This document shows, piece by piece, positions 1 to 6,472 of a DNA stretch of 8,946 bases. The stretch covers positions 1 through 8,946 of the forward strand of contig URXY01000065.1 in the NCBI GenBank assembly GCA_900552015.1, written 5' to 3'. Made by a program: the position numbers and the translations under genes. Below the pieces are notes generated by a model that saw only the letters and a program-made list of their open reading frames with translations, did not search any database and was not told the DNA's origin. This stretch comes from an uncultured Eubacteriales bacterium (lineage in GTDB: Bacteria; Bacillota; Clostridia; Oscillospirales; Oscillospiraceae). Within the stretch, counting starts at the first letter, position 1. Each line of letters opens with the position of its first letter.

Positions 1-10
1 GTAGATAAGT

Positions 11-1378
11 TTACGCCTGCGCGATGGCGCGCAGCGCTTCAGCGATGTTGCGCGCTTCGATGAGCGCAAGTCCCCGCGGCGCTTGCAGTTGATCCTTGCG
101 CTGTTTTGGGATGATGCACGTTTCAAAGCCCAGACGGTGCACCTCGCTGAGCCGCTCGCTCAAGTGGTTCACGCTGCGCAGCTCGCCCGTGAGGCCGACT
201 TCGCCGATGGCAGCGACATGATTGCCAATGGGCTTATCGAGATAGCTCGACGCGAGCGCCAGCACGGCGGCAAGGTCGGCCGCCGGCTCATCCACGCTCA
301 GTCCGCCGATGACGTTCAGAAATGCGTCGCAGCCGGATACCTTGAGCGCGCCGCGCTTTTCGAGCACCGCCATCAGCATGGCGGCACGGTTGTAGTCAAA
401 GCCGTTGCTTGTCCGCCGCGAAACGGATTGCGCCGCGGGCGCGAGCAGCGCCTGCACCTCGGCCAGCACCGGGCGCTGGCCTTCCATCACGCAGGTCACG
501 CAGGTGCCGGGCGCATCGTCCGGACGGCCGGAAAGCAGCATTTCCGAAGGATTCGGTACCTCGACAAGGCCCTCGCTGCGCATTTCAAAGACACCGATCT
601 CGTTCGTCGCGCCGAAGCGGTTTTTCGCCGCGCGCAGGATGCGGTAGCTCATGTGCGCTTCGCCTTCGAAGTACAGCACGCAGTCGACCATGTGCTCCAA
701 TACCTTCGGGCCCGCGATCGAGCCTTCCTTATTGACGTGTCCGATGACGAAGACGGTGATGCCCTCCCCTTTGGCGAGCTGCATCAGCTCCATCGTGCAG
801 GCGCGCACCTGCGCCACGCTGCCTGCGGGCGATTCCAGCGATTCCTGATAGAGCGTCTGAATGGAGTCAACGATCAGAACGTCCGGTTTTTCTTCTTCAA
901 CGGACTGCAATACATCGCCAAGGCAGGTCTCGGACAGCACGTACAGGTTGTCCGGCTGCACGCCGAGACGGTCGGCGCGCAGCTTGAGCTGACGCGGCGA
1001 TTCCTCGCCGGAAACGTACAAAATTTTGGCGGTTTCACTCAGTTTTCCGCAAATCTGCAGCATCAGCGTCGATTTGCCGATGCCCGGCGCGCCGCCGACG
1101 AGCACGAGCGAGCCCTGCACGGCGCCCCCGCCAAGCACGCGGTCGAGCTCACCCATGCCGGTGGGAAAACGGATCTCCTGCGCCGTGTCGAGCTCTGCGA
1201 TCGGGTGCGCCTTGGCGCGCAGCGCGCGGCTGCGGCCGCCTGCTTTGGCCTTTGCGCCGTCGCCGACAGCCTGCTCCACGAGCGTGTTCCACGCGCCGCA
1301 GCTCGGGCAGCGGCCCGCCCATTTGGGCGTCTCGTTGCCGCATTCGGTACAGAAAAATACGCTTTTTGCCTTAGCCAT
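11..1378 (-). CDS. radA: DNA repair protein RadA (Sms)
   Basis: RadA is a RecA-like, DnaB-type helicase that promotes branch migration during recombinational repair in the cytoplasm. The 455-residue product is about the usual length for the family. It starts with a four-cysteine zinc finger (C10, C13, C24, C27). A RecA-like ATPase core follows, with Walker A GAPGIGKS at 96-103, a Walker B stretch DVLIVDS near 166-172, and the RadA signature KNRFG at 252-256. The C-terminal part, from about residue 280, is the Lon-protease-like domain, including GEVGLTGELR. The ATG start is supported by AGAGG about 9 nt upstream (minus strand) and by the zinc finger beginning immediately after. The gene lies 19 nt downstream of cwlD on the same strand, so co-transcription is likely. 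Its end is 10 nt from the window edge, so no terminator can be judged. Confidence 0.97.
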   Translation of the reverse strand: MAKAKSVFFCTECGNETPKWAGRCPSCGAWNTLVEQAVGDGAKAKAGGRSRALRAKAHPIAELDTAQEIRFPTGMGELDRVLGGGAVQGSLVLVGGAPGIGKSTLMLQICGKLSETAKILYVSGEESPRQLKLRADRLGVQPDNLYVLSETCLGDVLQSVEEEKPDVLIVDSIQTLYQESLESPAGSVAQVRACTMELMQLAKGEGITVFVIGHVNKEGSIAGPKVLEHMVDCVLYFEGEAHMSYRILRAAKNRFGATNEIGVFEMRSEGLVEVPNPSEMLLSGRPDDAPGTCVTCVMEGQRPVLAEVQALLAPAAQSVSRRTSNGFDYNRAAMLMAVLEKRGALKVSGCDAFLNVIGGLSVDEPAADLAAVLALASSYLDKPIGNHVAAIGEVGLTGELRSVNHLSERLSEVHRLGFETCIIPKQRKDQLQAPRGLALIEARNIAEALRAIAQA

Positions 1379-1397
1379 ATTGTAAACCTCTTTTGCT

Positions 1398-2123
1398 TTA
1401 CTGATTTGACTGTAAAAGCCCGGATGCGATCACAAAGGCCAACTTTTGCTGGTATTCGCCGCTTTTCAAAAGTGCCGTCTCGCTCTCGTTGCTCAAAAAT
1501 CCGCACTCGATCAAGATCGCGGGCGCGGTGACATTTTTCATCAGGAAGATCGACGCGTCGATGGCCTTTTTCGTCTTCTCGTTGCCTGCATTGACAGTTT
1601 GATTCAGCGCGCGCTGTACCGTATTCGCAAGCTCGGCACTCCCCTCTTTTTTGCCGTAGAACACCTGTGCGCCTTGCGTCCGCTTGGACGACGGAAGGCT
1701 GTTCTGGTGAATGCTGACAAGGATAGCACCTTGTGTGCTGTTGACGAGTTCTACGCGGTTTTCGAGGTCGGAGCGCTTCTTTTCCCGCAGCGTCGACGCG
1801 CTACCGTCGTGGATGGAGATATCCTCTGTGCGCGTCATGCGCGTCTCCTCGCCGAGAAGCACGAGCAGTGCGTCGAGCCGCCGCGTGATGGCAAGGTTCA
1901 TATCGCTTTCCTTGCTGCCGTCGGCAGCGACCGCGCCGCCGTCCTCCCCGCCGTGTCCCGCGTCGATGACCCAGACAGTCTTCCCCGCCGACACCGACAC
2001 GCTCGTTTCGACTGCTTTCGGCGGCAGGAGAATGCTGACCGTGACCGCTGAGAGCACGAGCAGCAGCGCGGCTGCGGCGTAAAATGCCTTTTTCCCAAAA
2101 ACGATAAACAAAATACCCCTCAC
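1398..2123 (-). CDS. cwlD: N-acetylmuramoyl-L-alanine amidase, CwlD family (spore cortex)
   Basis: This is a zinc amidase of the Amidase_3 family. In spore formers CwlD removes the peptide from muramic acid so that muramic-delta-lactam can form in the spore cortex, a step needed for germination. The 241 residues match the usual size. Residues 13-33 form a single hydrophobic segment, probably a signal anchor, with the catalytic domain outside. Zinc and catalytic residues are visible: H57 in DAGHGGEDGG, E72 in SKESDMNL, H139 in SIHQNS, and E206 in ILIECGFLSN. The start used is GTG at 2123, which lacks a clear ribosome binding site. A TTG at 2111 preceded closely by AGGGG is an alternative and would shorten the protein by only four residues. 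The assignment to CwlD rather than another Amidase_3 rests on length, the N-terminal anchor and the sporulation neighbourhood. Confidence 0.88.
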   Translation of the reverse strand: MRGILFIVFGKKAFYAAAALLLVLSAVTVSILLPPKAVETSVSVSAGKTVWVIDAGHGGEDGGAVAADGSKESDMNLAITRRLDALLVLLGEETRMTRTEDISIHDGSASTLREKKRSDLENRVELVNSTQGAILVSIHQNSLPSSKRTQGAQVFYGKKEGSAELANTVQRALNQTVNAGNEKTKKAIDASIFLMKNVTAPAILIECGFLSNESETALLKSGEYQQKLAFVIASGLLQSNQ

Positions 2124-2167
2124 CCCGGAACAATTTATGCTCCGCGGCGCAGCTCTATGTGTTTTTT

Positions 2168-2196
2168 ATTATACAAGACTTTGAACAAAAAGAAAA
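2168..2196 (-). promoter_or_regulatory. Candidate promoter for cwlD-radA
   Basis: On the minus strand a perfect TATAAT (2173-2168) lies 17 nt after TTTTCT (2196-2191), a weak -35 match. Transcription would start near 2161, about 38 nt before the cwlD GTG. In Bacillus cwlD is read from sporulation promoters, so this vegetative-type site may mainly serve radA or be incidental. Confidence 0.4.
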
Positions 2197-2223
2197 GCCC
2201 CGCTTCCCTTTTTTCTCCCGGTG

Positions 2224-2231
2224 CATACGAT
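2224..2231 (+). promoter_or_regulatory. Possible sigma-E-like -10 element for the cotJ operon
   Basis: The plus strand has CATACGAT, close to the sigma-E -10 consensus CATACANT, 45 nt before the cotJ start. The Bacillus cotJ operon is under sigma-E control. No convincing -35 element sits at the right distance (the region reads CTTCCCT), so this is a weak call. The rest of the 152-nt divergent region contains no gene. Confidence 0.28.
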
Positions 2232-2275
2232 GGGGTGAGCGCTGCTCAAAGTCTCTTAATGAGGAGGAATCTTCT

Positions 2276-2716
2276 TTGGATACCAACAAAGCCGCGATGG
2301 GCGTCGGCACTCTGCCGCAGGGCGGCTGCGCGCCCCTGGCTTTTCCCTATGTACCCATGCAGAAAAACGATCCCGAGCGCTATTCCCAGCAGGATGCACT
2401 GCGCGCGGGCACGCTTTTCCCTGGTTTAAATCTTCCCTTCCACGCACAGCTCGAAACAAAGTTTCCCGCCATCAATACGGCGCTCTCTGAGCTGATGGCG
2501 CTGGACTTCGCCATTGACGAGCTGGGCCTCTATCTCACCACGCACCCGGAGGACACCGAGGTGCTGAACCTCTACTGGTCGTATATCAAGCTCGGCCGCG
2601 AGGGGCGCGAGGCCTATGAAAAGCAGTATGGCCCGATTTTGCAGACGGACGTGACGCCCGGCAGCTTCAAGTGGCTGGATGATCCGTGGCCGTGGGATAT
2701 GGAGGAGGCACAGTAA
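2276..2716 (+). CDS. cotJA-cotJB: Fused spore coat protein CotJA-CotJB
   Basis: CotJA and CotJB are small proteins of the spore coat encoded with cotJC. Here one 146-residue frame carries both. Residues 18-56 look like CotJA (CAPLAFPYVPMQ, then ALRAGTLFPGLNLPF). Residues 70-146 look like CotJB (LMALDFAIDELGLYLTTHP, YEKQYGP at 114-120, and the closing DPWPWDME). Normally these are two genes of roughly 60-90 codons. The start is TTG at 2276, chosen because a perfect AGGAGG (2262-2267) lies 8 nt upstream. The same frame is open back to an ATG at 2159, but that extension has no coat-protein character. An internal ATG at 2297 lacks a comparable site. The stop codon TAA shares one base with the cotJC ATG, giving translational coupling. 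Family assignment is from recognised motifs; that the fusion is the native product is inferred from the uninterrupted frame. Confidence 0.85.
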   Translation: MDTNKAAMGVGTLPQGGCAPLAFPYVPMQKNDPERYSQQDALRAGTLFPGLNLPFHAQLETKFPAINTALSELMALDFAIDELGLYLTTHPEDTEVLNLYWSYIKLGREGREAYEKQYGPILQTDVTPGSFKWLDDPWPWDMEEAQ

Positions 2717-3312
2717 TGTTTGTTTATGAGAAAAAGCTACAGTACCCGGTCAAGATCAAAAATCCGAATCCCAAGCTTGCCATGGCCATCATCAGCCAGT
2801 ACGGCGGCCCGGACGGCGAGCTCGGCGCGTCGCTGCGCTATCTTTCCCAGCGCTACTCCATGCCCTATCCTGAGCTCAAAGGCCTGCTGACCGATATCGG
2901 CACCGAGGAGCTGGGACATCTCGAAATGGTCGGCACGATCGTTCACCAGCTTACGCGCAATCTGACGGAGGAACAGATCCGCGAAGCGGGCTTCGATACC
3001 TACTTTGTCGACCATACGACGGGCGTTTTCCCTCAATTCGCCTCAGGCTATCCGTGGTCGGCGAGCACCATGCAGGTCACAGGCGATACCATCGCGGATC
3101 TGACGGAGGACCTGGCAGCAGAACAGAAGGCGCGCGTGACGTATGACAACATCCTGCGCCTTTCCGACGACCCGGACGTGAGCGACGTCATCAAGTTCCT
3201 GCGGGCGCGCGAAGTCGTGCATTTCCAGCGTTTCGGCGAAGGCCTGCGACTTGCGAAGGACCGGCTGGATGAGAAAAACGTGTACTATGTGAACCCGAGC
3301 TTCGACCGGTAA
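2716..3312 (+). CDS. cotJC: Spore coat protein CotJC, manganese catalase family
   Basis: CotJC is a spore-coat member of the dimanganese catalase family and may remove hydrogen peroxide at the spore surface. The 198-residue product is a typical CotJC length. The five expected metal ligands are all in place: E35 (in DGELGAS), E65 and H68 (in EELGHLEM), E136 (in AAEQKAR) and H169 (in REVVHFQRF). This suggests an active metal site rather than a purely structural protein. The ATG at 2716 is preceded by GGAGGAGG at 2701-2708 with 7-nt spacing, and it overlaps the last base of the preceding stop codon. A longer frame from an ATG at 2686 is unlikely, since it lies inside cotJA-cotJB without its own binding site. 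A strong terminator begins 12 nt after the stop. Confidence 0.94.
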   Translation: MFVYEKKLQYPVKIKNPNPKLAMAIISQYGGPDGELGASLRYLSQRYSMPYPELKGLLTDIGTEELGHLEMVGTIVHQLTRNLTEEQIREAGFDTYFVDHTTGVFPQFASGYPWSASTMQVTGDTIADLTEDLAAEQKARVTYDNILRLSDDPDVSDVIKFLRAREVVHFQRFGEGLRLAKDRLDEKNVYYVNPSFDR

Positions 3313-3324
3313 AATAGAAAAATG

Positions 3325-3362
3325 AAAGGAAGTCTCTGCCGGTTGGCAGAGACTTCCTTTTT
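3325..3362 (+). terminator. Rho-independent terminator of the cotJ operon, probably bidirectional
   Basis: A perfect 16-bp stem (3325-3340 with 3345-3360) closes a GGTT loop and ends in a run of five T on the plus strand. On the minus strand the stem is followed by a T-rich stretch (CATTTTTCTATTTT), so it may also stop transcription that reads through the CRISPR repeat from the other side. Confidence 0.9.
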
Positions 3363-3394
3363 ATGGAGGGATACGGCAATGAGAATCCGGGAGC

Positions 3395-3427
3395 GTTTCA
3401 ACCCACGCGCCCCTTGCGGGGCGCGAC
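3395..3427 (-). CRISPR. Single type I-C CRISPR repeat (no spacer)
   Basis: Read on the minus strand, in the same direction as the cas operon, this 33-nt element starts GTCGCGCCCC and ends TGGGTTGAAAC. That is the pattern of type I-C repeats (commonly GTCGC...TGGATTGAAAC). It contains a perfect 8-bp stem (CGCGCCCC with GGGGCGCG) around a GCAA loop. Exactly 11 nt follow the stem, matching the 5' handle left by Cas5c/Cas5d cleavage. It sits 169 nt beyond the cas2 stop codon, where a type I-C array is expected. No second copy, even a degraded one, is visible within the window, so the array contains no spacer. Identity as a repeat rests on sequence and position, not on repetition. Confidence 0.85.
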
Positions 3428-3596
3428 AGCAAAAGTGTACAAATCACTATGCACATTTTTGCGATAACAGACAAATTTCAGATGTTTTTGCGCAAAATGC
3501 CGACTGTCAGGGCATTCTGTTTCTTTTTTGTGCGAGAAAAACGTGCAAATTTTAGTGCGAACCGCCCGGACAATTTCTGCGCGCTTGTGCTTCGCA
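3428..3596 (-). promoter_or_regulatory. CRISPR leader between cas2 and the repeat
   Basis: This AT-rich, non-coding stretch lies between the cas2 stop codon and the repeat and contrasts with the GC-rich genes around it. In type I-C loci the leader occupies this position, drives pre-crRNA transcription and marks the first repeat for spacer insertion. It holds two copies of TTTTTGCG on the plus strand (3456-3463 and 3485-3492, starts 29 nt apart), a palindrome TTTTGCGCAAAA (3486-3497), an AATGCC/GGCATT inverted repeat (3496-3516), and three GTGCRA motifs on the plus strand (3530, 3543, 3555). No protein-coding gene is supported here. Confidence 0.75.
3446..3474 (-). promoter_or_regulatory. Candidate leader promoter for the CRISPR repeat
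   Basis: On the minus strand TTGTCT (3474-3469) and CATAGT (3451-3446) are separated by 17 nt, each matching four of six consensus bases. Transcription would begin near 3439, about a dozen bases before the repeat. The position is right for a pre-crRNA promoter, but the match is moderate. Confidence 0.4.
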
Positions 3597-3598
3597 CT
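3554..3598. repeat. Inverted repeat overlapping the end of cas2
   Basis: AGTGCGAA (3554-3561) and TTCGCACT (3591-3598) form a perfect 8-bp inverted repeat separated by 29 nt. The right arm covers two bases of the cas2 stop codon. From memory, type I-C loci often carry a TGCGAA...TTCGCA element directly after cas2; this recollection was not checked. The function is unknown. No T-run follows on the minus strand, so it does not look like a terminator. Confidence 0.65.
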
Positions 3599-3887
3599 AT
3601 AAGATCATCGGTTCCTCGGGCAGATACGTCTGCTTGCAGCCGAAGTGTTCGATTTTATTCTCGTACTTCTTGCCCAAGTAGTAAAATCGAAGGCTGTCCT
3701 TTTCTGGGTCAATGATCTTACAGAGTTCATTTTGCAGCTTCCGGCACTGCGCCGTGTCCAGCAGGCATTCGAACACCGAATTCTGCACGCGCTGACCGTA
3801 ATTGACACATTCCTTTGCAATCCTGCGCAGCCGCCCGCGTCCGGCGGCGTCGCTCGTGTTCACGTCGTAGGTGATCAAAACCAGCAT
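3597..3887 (-). CDS. cas2: CRISPR-associated endonuclease Cas2, type I-C
   Basis: Cas2 forms the central dimer of the Cas1-Cas2 integrase that inserts new spacers next to the leader. The 96-residue product begins MLVLITYDV, with the conserved aspartate D8 at the end of the first ferredoxin-fold strand. It continues with the typical VNYGQRVQNSVFEC segment (28-41) and ends in the beta-strand tail used for Cas1 contact. A longer frame to 3968 exists, but its extra 27 residues are antisense-like sequence inside cas1. The ATG at 3887 follows TGAGG and lies 7 nt after the cas1 stop codon, so the two genes are likely coupled. It is the last gene of the operon. Confidence 0.96.
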   Translation of the reverse strand: MLVLITYDVNTSDAAGRGRLRRIAKECVNYGQRVQNSVFECLLDTAQCRKLQNELCKIIDPEKDSLRFYYLGKKYENKIEHFGCKQTYLPEEPMIL

Positions 3888-3894
3888 AGGCGCC

Positions 3895-4926
3895 TCACTT
3901 CCATAAAAACGGCGGATAGTCGTCCAAGTCGCCGCGTAAGTACCGCACGAGCAGCAGGCTTTGTACATACGGCACCAGCCCCCACGGCATCTTCTCCTCG
4001 AGGAACGGATGCGTGATGGTCTCCTTTTTTCGCTCCTGCCATTTTTGCAGGAACGTCCTGCGCCCTGTGTCCGTCAGCAGCACCGCGCCGCTCTCGCGGA
4101 AGTCAAAATCGCTTGATTTGAGCACGCGATTGTTGATGAGCGTGAGTACAAAGCGGTCGGCAAAGCACGGGCGCAATTCTTCCATCAAATCGAGGGCCAG
4201 CGACTCCCGCCCTGGCCGGTCGCGGTGGAGATATCCAACATAGGCGTCCAGCCCCACGCTCTCGAGCGCTGAGGCGCAGTCGTGTGCGAGCAGACTGTAA
4301 GCAAACGACAGCAGCGCGTTGAACGCATCGAGCGGCGGACGGCGGCTGCGCTCATGGAAGAAAAACGTCTCTTTTCCCTGCAAGATCATGTCGTCCAGCA
4401 CGCTGAAATATGCCGCCGCACCGACACCCTCGAGGCCGCGCAGACTATCGAGCGACGTCTCCGCTGCGATCTGCGGCAGAAGCCCCTGTAATTGGTCGGA
4501 CACGGCTGAAAAGCGCGATTCGTCAATGCGCATGGCATGGTCGCGGCGCGTGCGCTCCACGCTCCACTTTGCGTTGTAGACCTTGCCGAAGATCATCATT
4601 CTGGCGACGCGGCAGCTCTGCGACGGGTCGTCTGCCATACGGTACTGCATTCGCCGCAGCAGAACATTCCCCTGTGCCTGCCCTGCCACACGGGCGAGAA
4701 ATTTCCCGCGCGGCGAGCACAAGGCAAGTCCGATGTCCCGCTGCGCACACGCGCCCATCAGGGCGGGCGATGCGCCCGCGTAAGAAAATGAGACGATGCT
4801 TTGCAGCGTGTGCAGCGGATAGCGGGCGACCGCTTCCCCGCCGCGGTTTGCGACGATGTTTTCTCCGTCCAGCGAGAGGTAAATATCCTCCGATGTGACA
4901 AAAAGCGTGTTCAAAAGCTGTCTCAT
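3895..4926 (-). CDS. cas1: CRISPR-associated integrase Cas1, type I-C
   Basis: Cas1 catalyses spacer integration into the array. The 343-residue protein starts MRQLLNTLFVTSEDIYLSLD, the usual type I-C N-terminus. The metal-binding residues expected of an active enzyme are visible: E166 in GLEGVGAAAYFSVLD, H234 in YVGYLHRDRPGR, and D246 with E249 and E250 in LALDLMEELRP. The downstream block DRFVLTLINNR is also characteristic. The start at 4926 is supported by GGAGGG about 7 nt upstream and by a 4-nt ATGA overlap with the cas4 stop codon. The frame remains open to 5013, but that part lies inside cas4. Nothing suggests truncation or inactivation. Confidence 0.97.
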   Translation of the reverse strand: MRQLLNTLFVTSEDIYLSLDGENIVANRGGEAVARYPLHTLQSIVSFSYAGASPALMGACAQRDIGLALCSPRGKFLARVAGQAQGNVLLRRMQYRMADDPSQSCRVARMMIFGKVYNAKWSVERTRRDHAMRIDESRFSAVSDQLQGLLPQIAAETSLDSLRGLEGVGAAAYFSVLDDMILQGKETFFFHERSRRPPLDAFNALLSFAYSLLAHDCASALESVGLDAYVGYLHRDRPGRESLALDLMEELRPCFADRFVLTLINNRVLKSSDFDFRESGAVLLTDTGRRTFLQKWQERKKETITHPFLEEKMPWGLVPYVQSLLLVRYLRGDLDDYPPFLWK

Positions 4927-5585
4927 CGCTCTCCCTCCATCGCGTCGCGCAGATACGCGGAAACAGACTTGCTGCGCATCAGCTTCGGCAGGCACAATTC
5001 TTTCAGCGAGCAAGCGTTGCAGCCTTTTGTCGGCTTTACCTTCGGCGTGCTACCGCGCACGTAGAGCGCGTGCATCTCTTCAAGGAGGGCAAGCACCTCC
5101 TGCCGCAGCGCGGGGGTGAAGTCGACTTCCGTGCGCCGCCGCGGCTCGCGGTAATAGAGCGCGCCGCGCGGGATCTCGCAGCAGAGCATTTCTTCAAGGC
5201 ACATCGCCTGTCCACAGAGCTGGAGCGTGTCTTCCGTGCCCTCTTTCGGCTTTCCGCGCTTATACTCCACGGGATAGGGCTGCCACAGGCCCTCGCGGCC
5301 TTTGAGCGGAATGCCCGTCTCGCCGCGGCGGAATTCCAGCACGTCGCACGCGCCTGATACGCCGAGCGTGCGGGAAAAGACGCGCATATCGCGCGTGATG
5401 ACGAGGTCGCCCCTGCTTTCGGTGAATGAGCCGTCGTGCGCGTTTTCGTGCATGATCGCGCCGTCCGTTGTGCGGTAATTCTCTGCCCATTGCTTTTCTA
5501 CATGGATGAGCGCCCACTGGCGGCGGCAGAATTTGAAGTGCTGCAAGCCAGAGAGTTGGAGGAAGTCCTCGTCCTGATAGATCAC
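4923..5585 (-). CDS. cas4: CRISPR-associated exonuclease Cas4, type I-C
   Basis: Cas4 trims prespacers and enforces PAM choice and orientation together with Cas1-Cas2. From the GTG at 5585 the protein has 220 residues. The iron-sulfur cysteines are all present: C20 in FKFCRRQ, then C189, C192 and C198 in CNACSLKELC. The RecB-like nuclease residues are H46, D81 (in GACDVLEF), E107 and K109 (in PVEYKRGKPK), and Q122/Q126 in LQLCGQ. The GTG start overlaps the cas7c stop codon by 4 nt (GTGA), which argues for translational coupling. An upstream TTG at 5600 would add five residues and has no better binding site. The 3' end overlaps cas1 by 4 nt. All active-site and cluster residues are intact, so Cas4 is probably functional. 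Confidence 0.95.
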   Translation of the reverse strand: MIYQDEDFLQLSGLQHFKFCRRQWALIHVEKQWAENYRTTDGAIMHENAHDGSFTESRGDLVITRDMRVFSRTLGVSGACDVLEFRRGETGIPLKGREGLWQPYPVEYKRGKPKEGTEDTLQLCGQAMCLEEMLCCEIPRGALYYREPRRRTEVDFTPALRQEVLALLEEMHALYVRGSTPKVKPTKGCNACSLKELCLPKLMRSKSVSAYLRDAMEGER

Positions 5586-6472
5586 CCCATCCGCGTGCAA
5601 GTCACGCCGGAGGGAAGGTGCGTTTCGTCGACGTTGACGGTATAGTCGCTGTAGTCTCTCGGCGCGGTCACGCCGTCCTTGTGTTCGACCTTGACAAGGT
5701 CAAAGAGCTTGTGCGCCGGAGCGCAGCCGAGCTCGCAGTCGTGCTTGAAGACGATGAGCTCGCGCACGGCCATCTTGCCGCGCGCGGCGGAATGGTCGTT
5801 TTCAAACATGTTCAAAATAGCCGTCCACAGGAGTTCGAGGTCCTCTTCCGAAAAGCCGGTCGTCTTGCGCGCGAGATTCGCCGACACATAGCCCTCCGCG
5901 CGGTAGAGGCCGTAAGGCACGATGTACTTGCGGCCCATTTCGGTGTTCTTCTTTTCCGCGTCCGCCTCGGTCGTGATGGCGACGCGCGTGATGGTCACCT
6001 CCTGCGGCAGAATGGGGTCGACGCTCCGGGCGAAGCCGAGCTGCACCGGCCCACGTACCTGACCGCAGTTGAGCGCGCCCTTCGTAAAGGTCGTCATCAC
6101 CGCCCCGAACGTGCGGATATCGTAGAAGTTGGAGCACATGAAGTCACGAATTTTTTCATCCAGATGCTCGTCCTTTTTCTTGGCTTCCTTCAGCTTATCG
6201 GGGTCTGCGCCGACGTAGGCACAGGCCTCTTTATCGCTCGAGTTCAGCGGTACGCCGTCTTTGATGTAGATGTGATAATGATCCGCGTCCTCTTTGGCTG
6301 TCTCCACATAATTTCGGATCTTGCGCTTGAGGCAAACGTCCGTCACAAGGCCATAGCCGGTCTCGGGGTCGACGCGCGGCATATTGCCCGCATCGGGATC
6401 ACCGTTCGGATTGCCGTTTTCCACGTCGAACAGCACCACAAATTCATAACGGTTCTTGATGGGATCAGACAT
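5582..6472 (-). CDS. cas7c: Type I-C Cascade backbone protein Cas7c (Csd2)
   Basis: Cas7c polymerises along the crRNA spacer to form the Cascade backbone, usually seven copies per complex. The 296-residue product carries the family signature near its N-terminus: LFDVENGNPNGDPDAGN at 14-30, then MPRVDPETGYGLVTDVCLKR at 31-50. The segment GPVQLGFARSVDPILPQEVTITR further on is also typical of Csd2. The ATG at 6472 is set by an excellent AGGAGGA (6487-6481) on the minus strand 8 nt upstream; the longer frame to 6526 lies inside cas8c. The gene overlaps the end of cas8c by 8 nt and the start of cas4 by 4 nt. Its own strong binding site fits the need for many copies per complex. Confidence 0.97.
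   Translation of the reverse strand: MSDPIKNRYEFVVLFDVENGNPNGDPDAGNMPRVDPETGYGLVTDVCLKRKIRNYVETAKEDADHYHIYIKDGVPLNSSDKEACAYVGADPDKLKEAKKKDEHLDEKIRDFMCSNFYDIRTFGAVMTTFTKGALNCGQVRGPVQLGFARSVDPILPQEVTITRVAITTEADAEKKNTEMGRKYIVPYGLYRAEGYVSANLARKTTGFSEEDLELLWTAILNMFENDHSAARGKMAVRELIVFKHDCELGCAPAHKLFDLVKVEHKDGVTAPRDYSDYTVNVDETHLPSGVTCTRMG

Noticed and set aside
83..1531. A 482-codon open frame on the plus strand, opposite radA and the end of cwlD
   Set aside because: It is antisense to a gene with clear motifs. Long antisense frames are expected in GC-rich sequence, its product is low-complexity and rich in R, A and H, and it lacks a ribosome binding site.
3363..3394. A 32-nt stretch beside the repeat that could be a remnant spacer bounded by a degraded repeat
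   Set aside because: The sequence beyond it is the cotJ terminator hairpin and does not resemble the repeat, so there is no second repeat to define a spacer.
3496..3516. AATGCC/GGCATT hairpin as a terminator of the cas operon
   Set aside because: The stem is only 6 bp with a 9-nt loop, and the following minus-strand sequence has only a four-T run. It also lies inside the leader, before the candidate pre-crRNA promoter.
3322..3555. Short plus-strand frames through the terminator, repeat and leader, including 3449-3715
   Set aside because: They cross a terminator hairpin, the CRISPR repeat and cas2 antisense sequence, and have no protein-like composition.
3969..5013. Longer starts for cas2 (3968), cas1 (5013), cas7c (6526) and cas8c (8315)
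   Set aside because: The extra residues fall inside neighbouring genes and do not resemble the families. The internal starts have ribosome binding sites and match the usual N-termini.
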